The notes under the pieces were generated by a model. That model was not told the DNA's origin and ran no database searches. It was given only the letters and a program-made list of their open reading frames with translations. A stretch of DNA of 64,000 nucleotides from Euwallacea fornicatus. Its lineage: Eukaryota > Arthropoda > Insecta > Coleoptera > Curculionidae. The DNA lies in assembly GCF_040115645.1 (NCBI RefSeq), contig NC_089545.1:1984001-2048000 (forward strand). The letters run 5' to 3'. Position 1 is the first letter of the stretch, and the number at the start of each line of letters is the position of its first letter. Of the stretch, positions 13,401 through 25,500 are shown in pieces. The translations under genes and the position numbers were made by a program.

Positions 13401-16400
13401 AGCGGAATGTTTCCGGGGACCGTGTCATATGTGCATGCATAAAATTAAAGTTTGCAGCTTTCATTCCAGAGAACGAAACAATAAAATCTAAGTCCGTTAC
13501 ACAATAGATACCTGGAATTTTAAAGCATGGAAACTGGAATAGAATCCTGCGGGTATTTGACATGACGTTACCAACAGAAACAAGGTCGTCCAACGCTGAT
13601 GGAAGTTGTATTAGTTTGCAAAACAATGTTTCGCTTCGTAAAGGGTTTTGCTGTGATAAAAGTTTATTAAAATTTCAAAAAAAAAAAGAAAGTATTTCGG
13701 ATTATCAACTAATTTACAGCTCCAAAGTTATTCCTCCCGGGTTGATATAAAAGTTATTAGCATGCACCGTATACATTTTTTACACTTAAAAGCCGAAGTA
13801 AATTAAAAATAAAATGAAACGCGTTCGCGCTTAGAAAGGGTGAATAAGTTGCCGAGTAAAACTAAAGATATTGCTTTATTCCATTAGCTACATAGTGTTG
13901 AAAACTGGTATTTCGCAGTCGTATTGCTGCCTTGCAATTTGATTATGAAAATGCCTAATCTAATTTCAGAAATGATATCTTCACGTATAGACGTTCCAGG
14001 CAACTTTTCCGCCGCAAAACTCTCAAGGTTTCCCTATATGAAATCACGAAGTTAAGAAAATTCTCCCCTGAGGTCCATGAGTGGTGATAAGTGTTACGGT
14101 ATAACCCACTCCAGGAACTTTCCTTCGAATTTCTCCTTTATTTAACTCCCAAAGTTTTCCATACTGCCATGATTAAATACTTTTATGGCCCCTTCCACTA
14201 CTTATTTTGTGGTAAATGGGTCACTCGGGTAAAAAGAAGAAAAACACAAAACGCAAATCTTTTTCCAAATCCTCGGCATAACTACTATTAGAAAACGTCA
14301 AATACTTGAATGGAAGTTTGCCAGAACTTTCTTAACAAGCATTCCTCTGCGATATAATTTCTGCAAGTCGAGTTTTGCAGGAAACTTGGCTTTCCGGCTT
14401 TTTTTGCTAAATCTCAGATATAGAAGACGTTTTTAATTCAACTTTTCATTTATCGTTAAAACATGAAATAGAGTAATGGAAAAATTAAATATTCTTGAGA
14501 ATAAGAGTTGTAGGGTCTTCCCGCACTAACAGACCAAAGGAATTGAAACTGAAAAAAACGAAAGAATATCTTGATGCTGGTCCCTGAGAAGTCCCCGGTT
14601 TCCCCCAACAACTCTTCGCAATGCGATTTCGACGAAGGTAGTCCGATAATAATTGCACATACCCTTTGGACATTGACGTACCATTACAGACCACTGTAGG
14701 TGGAATGGGATGGAAGTCTTCTTGATTCCGTTCGACTTTGTTTATGTGTCTTTATACCTTTTACGGTCAGCATTAAATCGTTACTCAATTTAAATCTGAA
14801 AAGTACACTTTTGGACTCCTTTCATTCCAAATACCACAACAACATGATCTCGCAGAGAAAATACCGAGTTTTGATGATGATATTTTGAAAGGGAGTAAAA
14901 AAAGTGTTCTTTCTGAAGCTCGGAGGTCTTGGCAAAAACTAATCCAGTTCACAGACTCATAGACCAAAAATTTCGGGCAATTGCCGCTTTCAAACTTTTC
15001 GAAGCTCTAATCAATAACCCGGCATGAAATATCCGGAGAAACAAGTACCAATAGAAACGTTTGCCAAATTTCGAAACTCGAAACCTAAATCTTTTTAACT
15101 GCGGCTTTATATAAACAACTTTAAATCCGGAGTAATTTAAACTTTCCCAAATTATCCTATAATACGCGCGGTCGTTTCGAATGGAACTTTTCCTCTATAT
15201 TTTCCCAATATGTCTGCGAATTTTCCTGTTTTGCATATGGCATAAGGAACCGAGCAGGAAGTACTTGTGTTCTGCAATGTCGGCCCATCCTCTATCTACT
15301 ATAAATAACTCTTTAGTGCAGCAGCATATGAAATCTTATTATGTAAATTTTTCATACTAAGGAGATATTGTATTCTATAAGGATTTGCATTTAAAAATCT
15401 GGAGTATTACGTAGGAGATAGGGCTAAAATAACTGGAACAGCGACACAAAATGATAGTCCGATAACTTGGACTGCAATTTATCATGTCCGGAATTCACCG
15501 TCTTCCATATTTCCCGAGGGATGAATAAGATCGTATTGTTTTATCAAAATGTCGGGGATTGACCGGCTTGCATCAAATATTTATGTCCTATTTGACCTCG
15601 TTTCCTGTAAAAAATGACTGGGAATTAGGTCTGATGGGAGAACTGGCCTTTTCTTATCCCAATTTTTCTCAGATTGAATAATCGGTCAAGATTGATGTGG
15701 CCGACTGACTGATTTCTTTTCTCCCAAGACAAATCACAGGTTGACACGATTTGTTCTCAGGAACGTGATGAGCCCATGAAGTTTGAAACTATTAAACATA
15801 AAAATGGCGTGTCGCATCCTTGAAGTGCGTATTAAAAATTATTGTAATCAAGGCGGATGGGACTAATAGAAAGAATACCCATGGGCCTCTATACCACCCC
15901 TTCGATGTTCTCGACTTCAGCTAACAATTTGGCGGTTTGACTAAAGGAGGGACAGAGATATTTTTATGCCGGCCTGTCTGCGACTTGTAGACAAAACATG
16001 ATTAGGAAGGTGTGGCTTTGCCTTTTCGGGGCTATGCGGGACTTAACTTGCTTTCAACGTGGATCCGTTCATGGTGAAATCAGCGCCCTTCTGATGGAAA
16101 CGGAACTTTTTCGCTATACAAGAACACATATTGTCCATCTTAACAAAGGCCTACGTCCGGTATATTCTATAAATAGCCTGTATGTAGACAAATTAATTAG
16201 CCCTAAACTGACCAACCACCCTCATCCCTTAATTATCGGCGGACACATCGAACAATGCAAGACTGGACCCACATAAAATTAATGACCGTGAGCATAATGG
16301 ACACGGTCCGATACAAAATTGACTGCGAATATCGCACATAGTAGTGACAAGGGGTTTCTTATACAAGGTGGTCACCTTTTCATGGACCGTCGCCAAAAAA

Positions 16401-19400
16401 AAATCGTTGATTTGGTAAATTTAATGCGGATCCAGTGTATTATCCCAGTACTTTATATGTCTCAACTTAGGAATTTGAGGTAAAGTGTTTGATGGGCAAA
16501 AAGCCAGGTCGTGATGGGTCAAATTATAGTAACTGCCATTTTATCATTATTATTATTATTTTTAATTAAATATCGAAGTGTGGGGGTAGCGTCGCTAGTA
16601 GCTATCACGTTCTCCTAAGCAAATTCAAGGGAACAGAGCTTTGTAACCCGAACGAGGTCTTTTATGACACCTTTGCTGAAGCCGCCATACAATATAAGGC
16701 ATTTATCTGTCACCAGTGTTTCTCCAATTGCTCGGCATTGAACCTCACGAACGAATTAGGGCGCTAAAGCTCCAAGAGGCACAAATTGTCCGTTTTCAAT
16801 AAACCATAAATTGACTTCACTCTGATGAAAAGGGTCCAGCCCTCGACATATGGTATAGGGTTCAAATCCAGCTGTACGGCGGTAATGAATATGACAATTT
16901 ACTGTACAAATACCTCTATAACAATACCCTCTATCTCTGTCGGCCTGCCTCATTCGACGTGCACTGCTTTACTCTAATATCAAATCTACAGTTTCCGGTC
17001 TTAACGACGCAAGATTACACCTGAACCATATTTTCGGCCATTTCGGATAAAGGCATGAAGTAATAAGTTGAGTGAACTCCACTTGGAAACTGTAGATATA
17101 AACCAGACTCGCAAATATGGATTAATTCTAAAGATAGTTGCCCGCAGTACAAACAAGTAGTAACTTTCGTACGTAATTAGCTCAGCGTAGTACTTGACCT
17201 ACATGGAAAGCTGCTTACGAAACTTCGCTCCTTAACAGCTCCTGTTTAATATCTTCCTAAGCTCTCGGGAGTTTTAGCTTTACTGTATTTTTATATTCTG
17301 GACCTCAGCTGTCGAACAGCCTGCGTCTCAGTTGTTCCCTTTATATGACAAATAGGCACGTATTAGGCCAGGGCAAACTAATTTGTTGCACGACAAGACC
17401 CGAAACTTCGATAGTGACAAGCTTCGGACAAGAACTGAGTCAAACTAGTGCACACGTTCACGACAGGCTTGTCCAGATGCTCGGAAAGTTCAGACAAATC
17501 ATTAAATTAGTCTGGGGATTGTAGCCAGACTTCTGGATGCGTTGCTTTGTTTTTGGAGATTAGGAGAGAGAGAGGAGTCCCTATGGCAAAGAGGAAGGAT
17601 TTAGAGTATTGTGTTTAATCAAGCAGTGATTCTCGTGTGATTACACGTGACCGCTGATTGAGTAATATCCACATTTTTAGGGGATTTAGGAATTAGTTCT
17701 TCAAGATAAAAAACTCCAATCGAAAAAACTACATTCGAAGTCAGCAGTCCTACATATCTTAATGAAAATTCAATTCGTTCATTCAACAATTTAATGAAAC
17801 TCATTAAAGTGGTTCAACGTTGAAAAGTTTGTTTGATCTATATCATCCATGAACAACTCCGAGATTTCCGAGAATTGAGGCTTGGTGTCAATTTTCCAAC
17901 AAATGATTCGTAATCGACGAGCTCGTGTTGGAAATGGCAGAAGTTTTGGATTTATTATAGAGTTTAACGTGGTCTTCGGCTGCATCCATGAATTTTCTTC
18001 CTGCTTGGCCCACATGAACTTCCGGGCAATTCTCCAAACTCAGACCACACAATCCGGTCTACTTTTTATGATGAAAGGAATTAAGAACAAAACGAAGTTG
18101 GACCGGCCTAGGTGCAAGGAGGAGGCTGCGGGGTTGAGCTGGCAACGTCCACAAATGACCTCAACCGACCACTCCAAATGACTACGACATCACCCGGGAA
18201 CTTTTTATATCCGAAAAAAACGGTTCGAAAAATTCATTTCGAGTGTGTATTTATTAGAACTAATTTTCAAAATCGTCGCAATACTCTCGCAGTCAAAGTT
18301 TCAGACGGATCCATCGATATTGTTCATGGTGAGCCCAATCTTGAAGGCGATTTGCGTGAGTTTGATGAATGGGGCGCGGATTTGACCGTGCCGAGCCATC
18401 ATTCTTAAGAGCGAGACGGCGTCGTCGGAACTAGGTTTCAAAGAATGCACCTATCACGGAAATTTGATGAAAAAAACAATTTTATAAATTTTTAATAGAA
18501 AAGGCAAATCCTATACAATATGTAATGAGGAAAGCTACCGTTATCCAGCAGAGTTTTACGACTTTCTGTGATGTTACCGACCTTTATTGGATAGCAGAAA
18601 AGATATTATGTAACTTAGAAATTGGTGTACAACTTTGTTACATATAATAATTATACACTATACTCTCTAACAAGTTGAGTAACTTTGCTATAAAATGTGT
18701 TTTGTTTCAGAGACTGGACGCGCTTTTAGAGGGCTGCTCCTAAGAGGAAGAAGAGTCAAAATGAAGCTACGAGAAGTTCAGCTCGGGGAACTACCATTAG
18801 GAGGGAAAATACTTGCATGTTTTAATAAAGTCAAAATGAATTTAATAAAAGTAAAAAAGCAAAGCTTTCCCTCTTCAAAACTGTCCTATGCTCCAATACT
18901 GATTATTATTTGAACTGCACAATTTTCCTAAACGATAGAAAACTCATTATTTGCTCTCACGGGTTGATTTATCGTTTTTATTAATAATCATGCACATATT
19001 TGCTTAGCAATATTCGCAGTGATTAAAATTTATATAAATCGACCGATATATTTCATATTTCAACGTAGAATAAAATAGACTAAATGCTGCAAATAAATCA
19101 GTGTTTTTCAGGTCAAACTTAATGGGTAATACGGAAATTGAGCGTAAAATGTAAAACAGGAAGAGCATAAATTAATGAAACTATTGTTCAAATTAATAAT
19201 TTACGTAATTTTTTTAATGAATTCGCGTATTCCTATACGTCGTGCTTTTATCGTCATCATCTGATTTTAAATTAGGGAATTTATTTGTAAGTTATAAAAT
19301 ATTAAATTGAAATACCATCGAATTGAAATATCACCCCAACCCATCATATTTTAATAAATATGTATGGGGAGCCTTTTATCCAAGCTATTAATAATTCCAT

Positions 19401-20441
19401 GGGAACATAAAGTATCCTGCGTGTTGCAATATTGTCGAACTTGCATGCACAAGTGCACTGCGCAGTCAACCGCAAAACCGATCCCGGTTAATAATTATTT
19501 TTCCAAGTAAAAAGTTTCAAACTTAACAACCTCGTTTAGAAGCCATTTGTATCCTAAAAATCCCTGCAAAAGTTTGGCAACTCCTTTGGGACGCAGTATT
19601 TTTATTTGCGTTGACAATTTGATATACTTCGAACGAAGTTTCCCTCTTTTAAATTTCACACTTGGGACTCATCCGACGCCGAAATAATACTGGGGACAGT
19701 CAAACTGTCTCCCTATTTGTATTTAAATTCTGCTAAACTGTTAAACTCACTACTAGATTTACACTCTTGCTTGTTTAAGCCCTTAAGTCGTCAGCTGACT
19801 CATATGCATGCGATTTAAAATGCAATGTAGTCGCCGAAGGAGCCCCGTGGTCCTGAAAATTTAAAGGGCACATATCGCCCTAGAAACTAAAACATCCCCG
19901 CGATTACAGGCACATTTTTCAGTCGTATAAAGCGAACTGTGTACCTTTTACTTTGAACCATAAAAGTAAACCCCAAATGTTCCGAGTTATGACATTTAAT
20001 AATAAATGAGTCTCGGCACTTTATGTCAGCAGAACGTGGCCGAGTGAATATGAAACGCCGTCCTAGATTTTGCAAATTCATTTACTCACAGGAATAAAGT
20101 GATACGGGTGCTTTGGGCCGAGCCCTGGATCACTCAGGAGTATACAGGTCTTGGTTGGGAACGAGCAAGACATACCTTTGCAGCTCTTCAAAATTCAAGG
20201 CAACAACTTTTGCTTCAGACAATGATTGCCGAAAAACGACACACCGCACGGTGAAACTAGCCCTCCTTTCCCACCTTTAAATATTTAAGAGATGGAGGTC
20301 AACGGAATCAGACTAGAATCGGCCACCCTATTACGTACATGTGTACTGAACATCTCGGAGTATCCATCACGTTGAAGTGGGTGTGTTCTCAGCTTGAATT
20401 AATCCCTCTACAACAATGAAGGCAGGCTCTTTGAAAGCTCG
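4461..20441. other. Long non-coding stretch without recognised genes
   Basis: About 16 kb with no frame carrying a recognisable domain. The longest frame (4,897-5,310) has a G-rich middle and no family resemblance. Small features seen: G-rich tract near 5,069-5,087, an imperfect inverted repeat at 6,299-6,349, AT-rich TATATG/TATATA tracts near 7,485-7,500, 7,650-7,672 and 7,880-7,905, an A run near 13,678, a (TTA)n tract near 16,548, and a GA tract near 17,566. It could be an intron or intergenic DNA; the sequence does not decide between them. Confidence 0.55.
6299..6349. repeat. Imperfect inverted repeat (potential hairpin)
   Basis: GTATTTATCAT at the left is mirrored by ATGATAAATATT at the right with about 28 bases between. 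The loop itself holds further copies of the ATGATAA/TTATGATAA theme. It is AT-rich and may be chance; no flanking duplication is visible. Confidence 0.35.
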
Positions 20442-20589
20442 CTGGGTGTCCCAAACGAAGCGAGTTCCATGGGGATTGTGGAAGCGGTGAGAGATACAAG
20501 GTGGTTCAAGTTGGAAAAAGGGTGCGCCTTTTTATGTCCGTTCAGAAAATGTTCTAGAATTAAAAATATGTACAGGGGCTGTCAAAGTA
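20442..20589 (+). repeat. Left inverted arm of the 20.4-kb element
   Basis: Pairs in inverted orientation with 20,891-21,038 over the whole length with scattered mismatches and small indels. Confidence 0.75.
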
Positions 20590-20890
20590 CGAGCTAAAAG
20601 CTGAAAATTGTGATGTTCGACAATCATAAGTTAGGAGAACGCCACTCGAATAAGTTCTACGAAATTTGACAGTTCGGTATTATGGACACCTGCCAATCGA
20701 ATGGCGTCCTCGAAATTTTTCCAGGCATTCGAAGTTTCTCGAAATTATATCCCGCTTTGTTATTTCCTAAGGCCGCCATGGCCTAAGGCTTTCGATGGTG
20801 TCGAATAAACAATAAAAAAAAGCTTTTTGACCATGGATCACAAAGGTGCCCTCGGGCCTACCACGGTAGAGAAAATAAACAAAATCATCA

Positions 20891-21038
20891 TATTTTGACA
20901 ACCCCTGTACATATTTTTAATTTTGGAATATTTTCTGAACGGGCGCTAAAATGCGCATCTTTTTGCTGATTTGAATCACCTCGCATCTCTTACCGCCTCC
21001 ATAATCCCCATGGCACTCGCTTTCTTTGGGACACCCTG
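20891..21038 (-). repeat. Right inverted arm of the 20.4-kb element
   Basis: Inverted counterpart of 20,442-20,589. The outer end is ACACCCTG followed by TA. Confidence 0.75.
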
Positions 21039-21405
21039 TACAATCAAATGGGTCCCGTTAATTTCGATTTCAAATAAGAACAATGAAAAATTTCAGTCTT
21101 CAGACTGAGTCCTAGGGGGGACGATCAGAAGCATTCTAATCATGTTCCCCTGCGTTTAACAATTTTAATGCGAACTTAGGTTTCTAAATAAAAATTCATA
21201 AGCTAAAGTTGAATGGTTAATCAAGGTCCATTGTGTTCGATGGTCACCCGTTTAGCATACTATTAACTTGTCTCAAAAATCTGAACGTAGGTAACTTCAT
21301 TGACTTTCATTGACTCTGATCATATGTAATCTTCGACCCAGTAAAGCCCAAAGGTTGACGGATCTCATTTGAGTCGCATTCGGGGAGTTAACTTTTTTGC
21401 CTATA
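21039..21405. other. Spacer between two transposons
   Basis: No gene or repeat recognised between the long-arm element and the Tc1-like element that follows. Confidence 0.5.
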
Positions 21406-22566
21406 CAGTATTGGTTAAAATTATAGAAACAAAAGCAATAAGGCGAAAACTCTCTTTAAAGTGTAGAAATTCAGGATGATGTTAAACAGTTAATTAAAAT
21501 TATTAATACATATAAACATTTGGGCCCTTAAAAATTTAACTAATAAAATGAAATTTCTTTAGAAAAAAAATACAGAAATATTGTAAACGGAACCTTATTC
21601 AGCCCTTAAATTTCAATTTTTCGTTTCAGTTTCGAATTAAGATCTGAGCATTTATTATTTGAAAAATTCTGCGTAGAACGACTTATACGGGAGATCTTAA
21701 AAGTAAAATTGTGAGCCTTTATATCGGTGGCATGAAACAAATTAAGATTGTGCAAAATTTGCATATTATTCAGTGTATTCATTTAGAAGTGAGTGCCAGA
21801 ACAATTAGAGAATTAATTAAAAATTATATTTTGGATTGTTGTTTGACATGTAAATCTTTTCTATCAAAGAAAAATGTTGTCTTTGGTTGTACCCACATCG
21901 GTATCGGACCAGTAATCAATGGGAACGGGGCGATTGTCAGTGATAAAACTAACTAAAATGAACTTATTTAGTAGTGACGGTATAATGCATGTAAAGAGAC
22001 CTGTTAATGGCAAATTTAATAAAAAATATGTTTTGCCGATGGCGAAACACGACGGTGGATCAATGCTAGTGTGGGGGTGTCCTTCCACTTTTGGAACGAG
22101 TCCGTTACAGCGAATTCAGGGAAAAATGGATCGTTTTATGTATTGTGAAATTCTTAGAATTAAAATGGTGCCGTATTCTGTAGAAGTAATGCCATTAAAG
22201 CACCGGTTTCAGCATGATAAAGACCCCAAACATGCATCCAAATTAGTAAAAGTTCCTTTAGAAAGAAAGAGTGCAAGTATTTCAATGGCCGTCGCAATCT
22301 CCCGATTTAAACCCGATCGACAATATATGGGAGATTGTAAACTGTAAATGTCGGAAAAGAAACTGTAAAAATCTAGAGGAACTCTTTGAACACATGTGTA
22401 ATGGTTGGTCTTCAATTGACAATTTAATTAACCTCATGCCCAAAAAGTGCGCTGCAGTAGTTCCAGGAAAGGCCTATTGTAGAAGACATTAAAAGAAGTT
22501 TTTCTTAGCTTTTTTAACGTTGTAATGTTCGTTTGAAATGTTTCTTTAATTTTGGCTAAGATTCTT
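21406..22566 (+). mobile_element. Decayed Tc1-like (DD34E) transposon
   Basis: The left end, CAGTATTGGTTAAAATTATA, follows a TA and matches the terminal repeat of the 49.7-kb element (CAGTAGCGGCCAAAATTATA) at most positions. The right end is eroded: near 22,541-22,566 the plus strand reads TTTCTTTAATTTTGGCTAAG, which pairs imperfectly with the left end. The right boundary is therefore approximate. It contains a degenerate transposase on the plus strand. TIR similarity and protein motifs together place it in the same lineage as the 49.7-kb copy, but much older. Confidence 0.65.
21711..22492 (+). pseudogene. Degenerate Tc1-like transposase
   Basis: Relic of a cut-and-paste transposase that would bind the element ends and catalyse TA-targeted excision and insertion in the nucleus. 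The catalytic half is readable in pieces. 21,919-22,347 carries NLFSSDGIMHVKRP, HDGGSMLVWGC, GKMDRFMYCEIL and QHDKDPKHASKLV, which holds the second catalytic aspartate. A different frame from 22,271 carries QSPDLNPIDNIWE and ends with MPKKCA just before the stop at about 22,492. In family members the last motif is SPDLNPIE; here the glutamate is an aspartate. The first catalytic block is scrambled by stops and a frame change around 21,900-21,960. The N-terminal helix-turn-helix part (21,711-21,900) is barely recognisable. At least two frame breaks make it non-functional. It is closest within the window to the minus-strand copy at 49,771-50,730. Confidence 0.8.
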
Positions 22567-25500
22567 TTTTATAATTTTTTTAAATTAGCAACATGTATTA
22601 TAGATTCAGAAAGTCGGTTACCACTGACAGTAAACTGTATAAATGAAACAGTTAAAATTATGTCAGAGTTGTTTTACTACATAAACTCTTTCTGTAATTT
22701 GGCCAATACTGCACCTGTGGTTTTCACCAAACCCTTATTGTTTATTTACCACCGGCATGAGGCAGGTTGATGTAATCAACTAAGTTTGGCACAAGGGACT
22801 GGTTAAAACACCACAATGTCCCATATTGGTAAGGTACCCTAAAACATTAACCCCTCCTAATGGGCCTCAGGCGAAACCCATCGAGAATTTTTTGGGACTA
22901 AATATTCAAACCCTCCGAAAAGCTCTGTGAGCGCGATAGCGACCAAATCCGCGGGAGTTGCTGTAGCCTAGAAAATGCCAGAAGAAGAACGGCAAGCGAA
23001 AATTGGATCTTCGCAGAACTCCCTAAGTTCTACGTTCAATGATCGCGATCACTATAACGCGGGTAAAATAATAAAATTTCACGACCATGGAAATGAAACA
23101 CGATAACTGTACATATTAAAAGGACTGAACCAGAAAATATGAGCACCGAATTAAACACCGTTACCTTGTAAACTCAGCACATCTAAACTGGAACAGGCGA
23201 TAACATCGACCAGAAATCCGCAGAGTGTGTTAACAACATCAAAGCTTTCAATTGATTAATTTGACATAATTGCTCTGAAATAATTAATGGCTTGTTGTAG
23301 TTAGTACTGCACTCACTTGTTTGCTTATTAAGCTTTCTCGTCTGTTTGTAATCAAATAAGTGAATAGACAACTTTCCGCAATGATTCCTCAATAATATTA
23401 GACCTCAGTACTAAGCACCATCCGTCAGATTAATTAAAATAATTCTCACCCTCCGGGTAAAGAAAACTTTATGTACAAAAACGATTTAATCATCAAAGAT
23501 AGTTGTCAAATCCGTAACTTTTCCGGTTTATAGCAAAACGTGTTCGGGCTGTAAAGTAAAAACAGCCCCGGATCAATCCGCATGTAAGACTTTTACGGTC
23601 AGCATAGCCGGTGTTTTAAAGGTTTAGGTGTAAAGTGTAAATTTTCACCCCTTTTCATCGCCATAAAATTCCAAGCTTCGTAAAGCAACTGTAGAGGATT
23701 TTTTGTTAGATCTATTCGATTTTAAATTCTTTTGCAATATGGATGGTTTCAGTCCTAAATAGTCACTTCGCTTAGACCATCGGTTGCAATTCGATCTAAT
23801 GCAGATGGCTTAAGGCAATTTATCCGGAAAATTTCCGCGGAGAGGGGCGGAAGGGAAAAAATATAATACACGAGCTTCAATCGCAGTCGTTTACTCAATA
23901 AGTATTCCGGACATTCCCTTAATCAAATTTATTAAAACCTTATTTTCCGGGATGTCTCACTTTGCATAATTTCGTCTATTTCCAACGTTATGCCTTCGAC
24001 ATTTCGACGTTGGGCCCGATTTTTATTAAAAAGGGAACAAAGGTCTTTGATTATGGATTTGAATGAAAAAAGAACGAGAAATGCCGTCTCGTCGTCCTTT
24101 TTTTACGCTCGTCACTTCTGATGTCACTTCTGATATTGGCACATCGGAAACGAATTGCTGCAAAGAAATGTGTCATAATTGTTTGTCGGAGACGCAGTTG
24201 GTCTTCATGTTCAAGCCTCATAGCAGAAATGCTCCTGAGGGGCAGGTCGATCCGCACAAAGAACCCCCGTTTGTACGCCATTTAAAAATTTTAACGTTTT
24301 GAAATAAGTACTGTTCTTCAAGTTGCAAATAACAGCACTGGGCATTTATAGGTCGGTAGGAAAATAGCAGCTATCGTTAACGTAATTGTAGTTGTTAGCT
24401 GGGCGTGGCGCGCCTCTAACTACATCTGATGTAGTTCGTCAGGGTTATATCACTATTGCAACCTGCCTGGACAAAAATGGAAGAAGTACGACGGTAAATT
24501 GGACTAATGCTGAGAAATCGGTCGTGAACGAATCTCCTGAAATGAACACCCTTAAGCGTCCCTCCGCATGACTGCATTTGAGACTATCATTCCCACTAAC
24601 CTATCGTGATTTAATGGACACAAAAGTACGTTTCAGCAGTTGGTTTATAATCGCCCAAAAACACTGGTCTCAAATTTCATATACCCTCTCATATTGGGAT
24701 AGAACCAGATGGATGACAAGGGTTAACTAGCTCACTGAATGACTGTCCTACCTCCAAGGGTGGTATTACGGAATTAATTCTCGTACCTTTCAGAAAAGTT
24801 GCCACACCCCTTTCGTCGAGGGCTGGAATTAATAAAATAAATATTTGTTTTCTTTAGGATTGCCATATGTCGTGGCACCTCCTTTGTTTTTTAAGGCTTT
24901 TTTACGTAAATTTCTTTTAAACAATTGAAAAGGATAAATTTTGGACATTACTGCAAAACACATTGCCGGCGGAGAATACTTGACAAGCAGGATATTTCAT
25001 TTTAACCCAGTAAATAAATAAGTAAACCAGCAATTCCCCATTTCTGAATATGTTTTAACGTAAAACACGTTATTTTTGGTATGCATGCAAATTTGGTTCA
25101 ACTGAGGTGTCCTGACAAATGAGCCAAACACGATGTGGACAACCCAAATCCATTATTGAAACAATTTGTAACATTTGCTATGATTTTTACGTCATGCAAA
25201 TGCGAATCACGATTCGAAAACTTCGCTAAATTAAACTGGCGCTAACGTGAGGCCAGAAATTTATGCCCTCAAACTCTCGGACACTTAGGACAAAAAAATT
25301 ACCCTTAAATCCCATTAAAACTAAGAGAAAACAAGGCAAAACCCGGAACAACAACTGGGGTGAGTTTCCAAGTTGAAAAAGATGTCGCCCTTTCACGGTC
25401 TGGAGTCCTTCGGCTCGATGGCATCCAAGATCCACGTTCTTCCTTAATTTATACTAATTTTATGAGTCCCGGTAATGGCCCGTAAAGCTGCGACACAACC

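Larger units (their letters stand above)
20442..21038. mobile_element. Non-autonomous DNA transposon with 148-bp inverted arms
   Basis: The two ends are inverted copies of each other over about 148 bp each (20,442-20,589 and 20,891-21,038). Shared blocks include GGTGTCCCAAA near the tips, CCATGGGGATT, CCGTTCAGAAAAT and AAAAATATGTACAGGGG. The right tip reads CAGGGTGTCCC followed by TA; the left tip is eroded to CTGGGTGTCCC without a clear TA. The arms look roughly 80% identical, so the copy is old. The approximately 300-bp core has no transposase frame that I can recognise. The tip resembles the CAGGGTG ends at 57.7 and 58.2 kb, so a non-autonomous relative of those long-arm elements is the best guess, but the family is inferred. 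Confidence 0.75.

Noticed and set aside
16845..16880. GGTTCAAATCC, resembling a tRNA B box
   Set aside because: The flanking bases do not form a T-arm stem, and no A box or acceptor stem could be paired.
16756..16953. 65-codon minus-strand frame with many Cys, Arg and Tyr residues
   Set aside because: No domain recognised and no convincing splice boundaries; kept out as unsupported.
18112..18408. 98-codon plus-strand frame with an acidic C-terminal part
   Set aside because: No family resemblance, and another frame overlaps its beginning in a different register.
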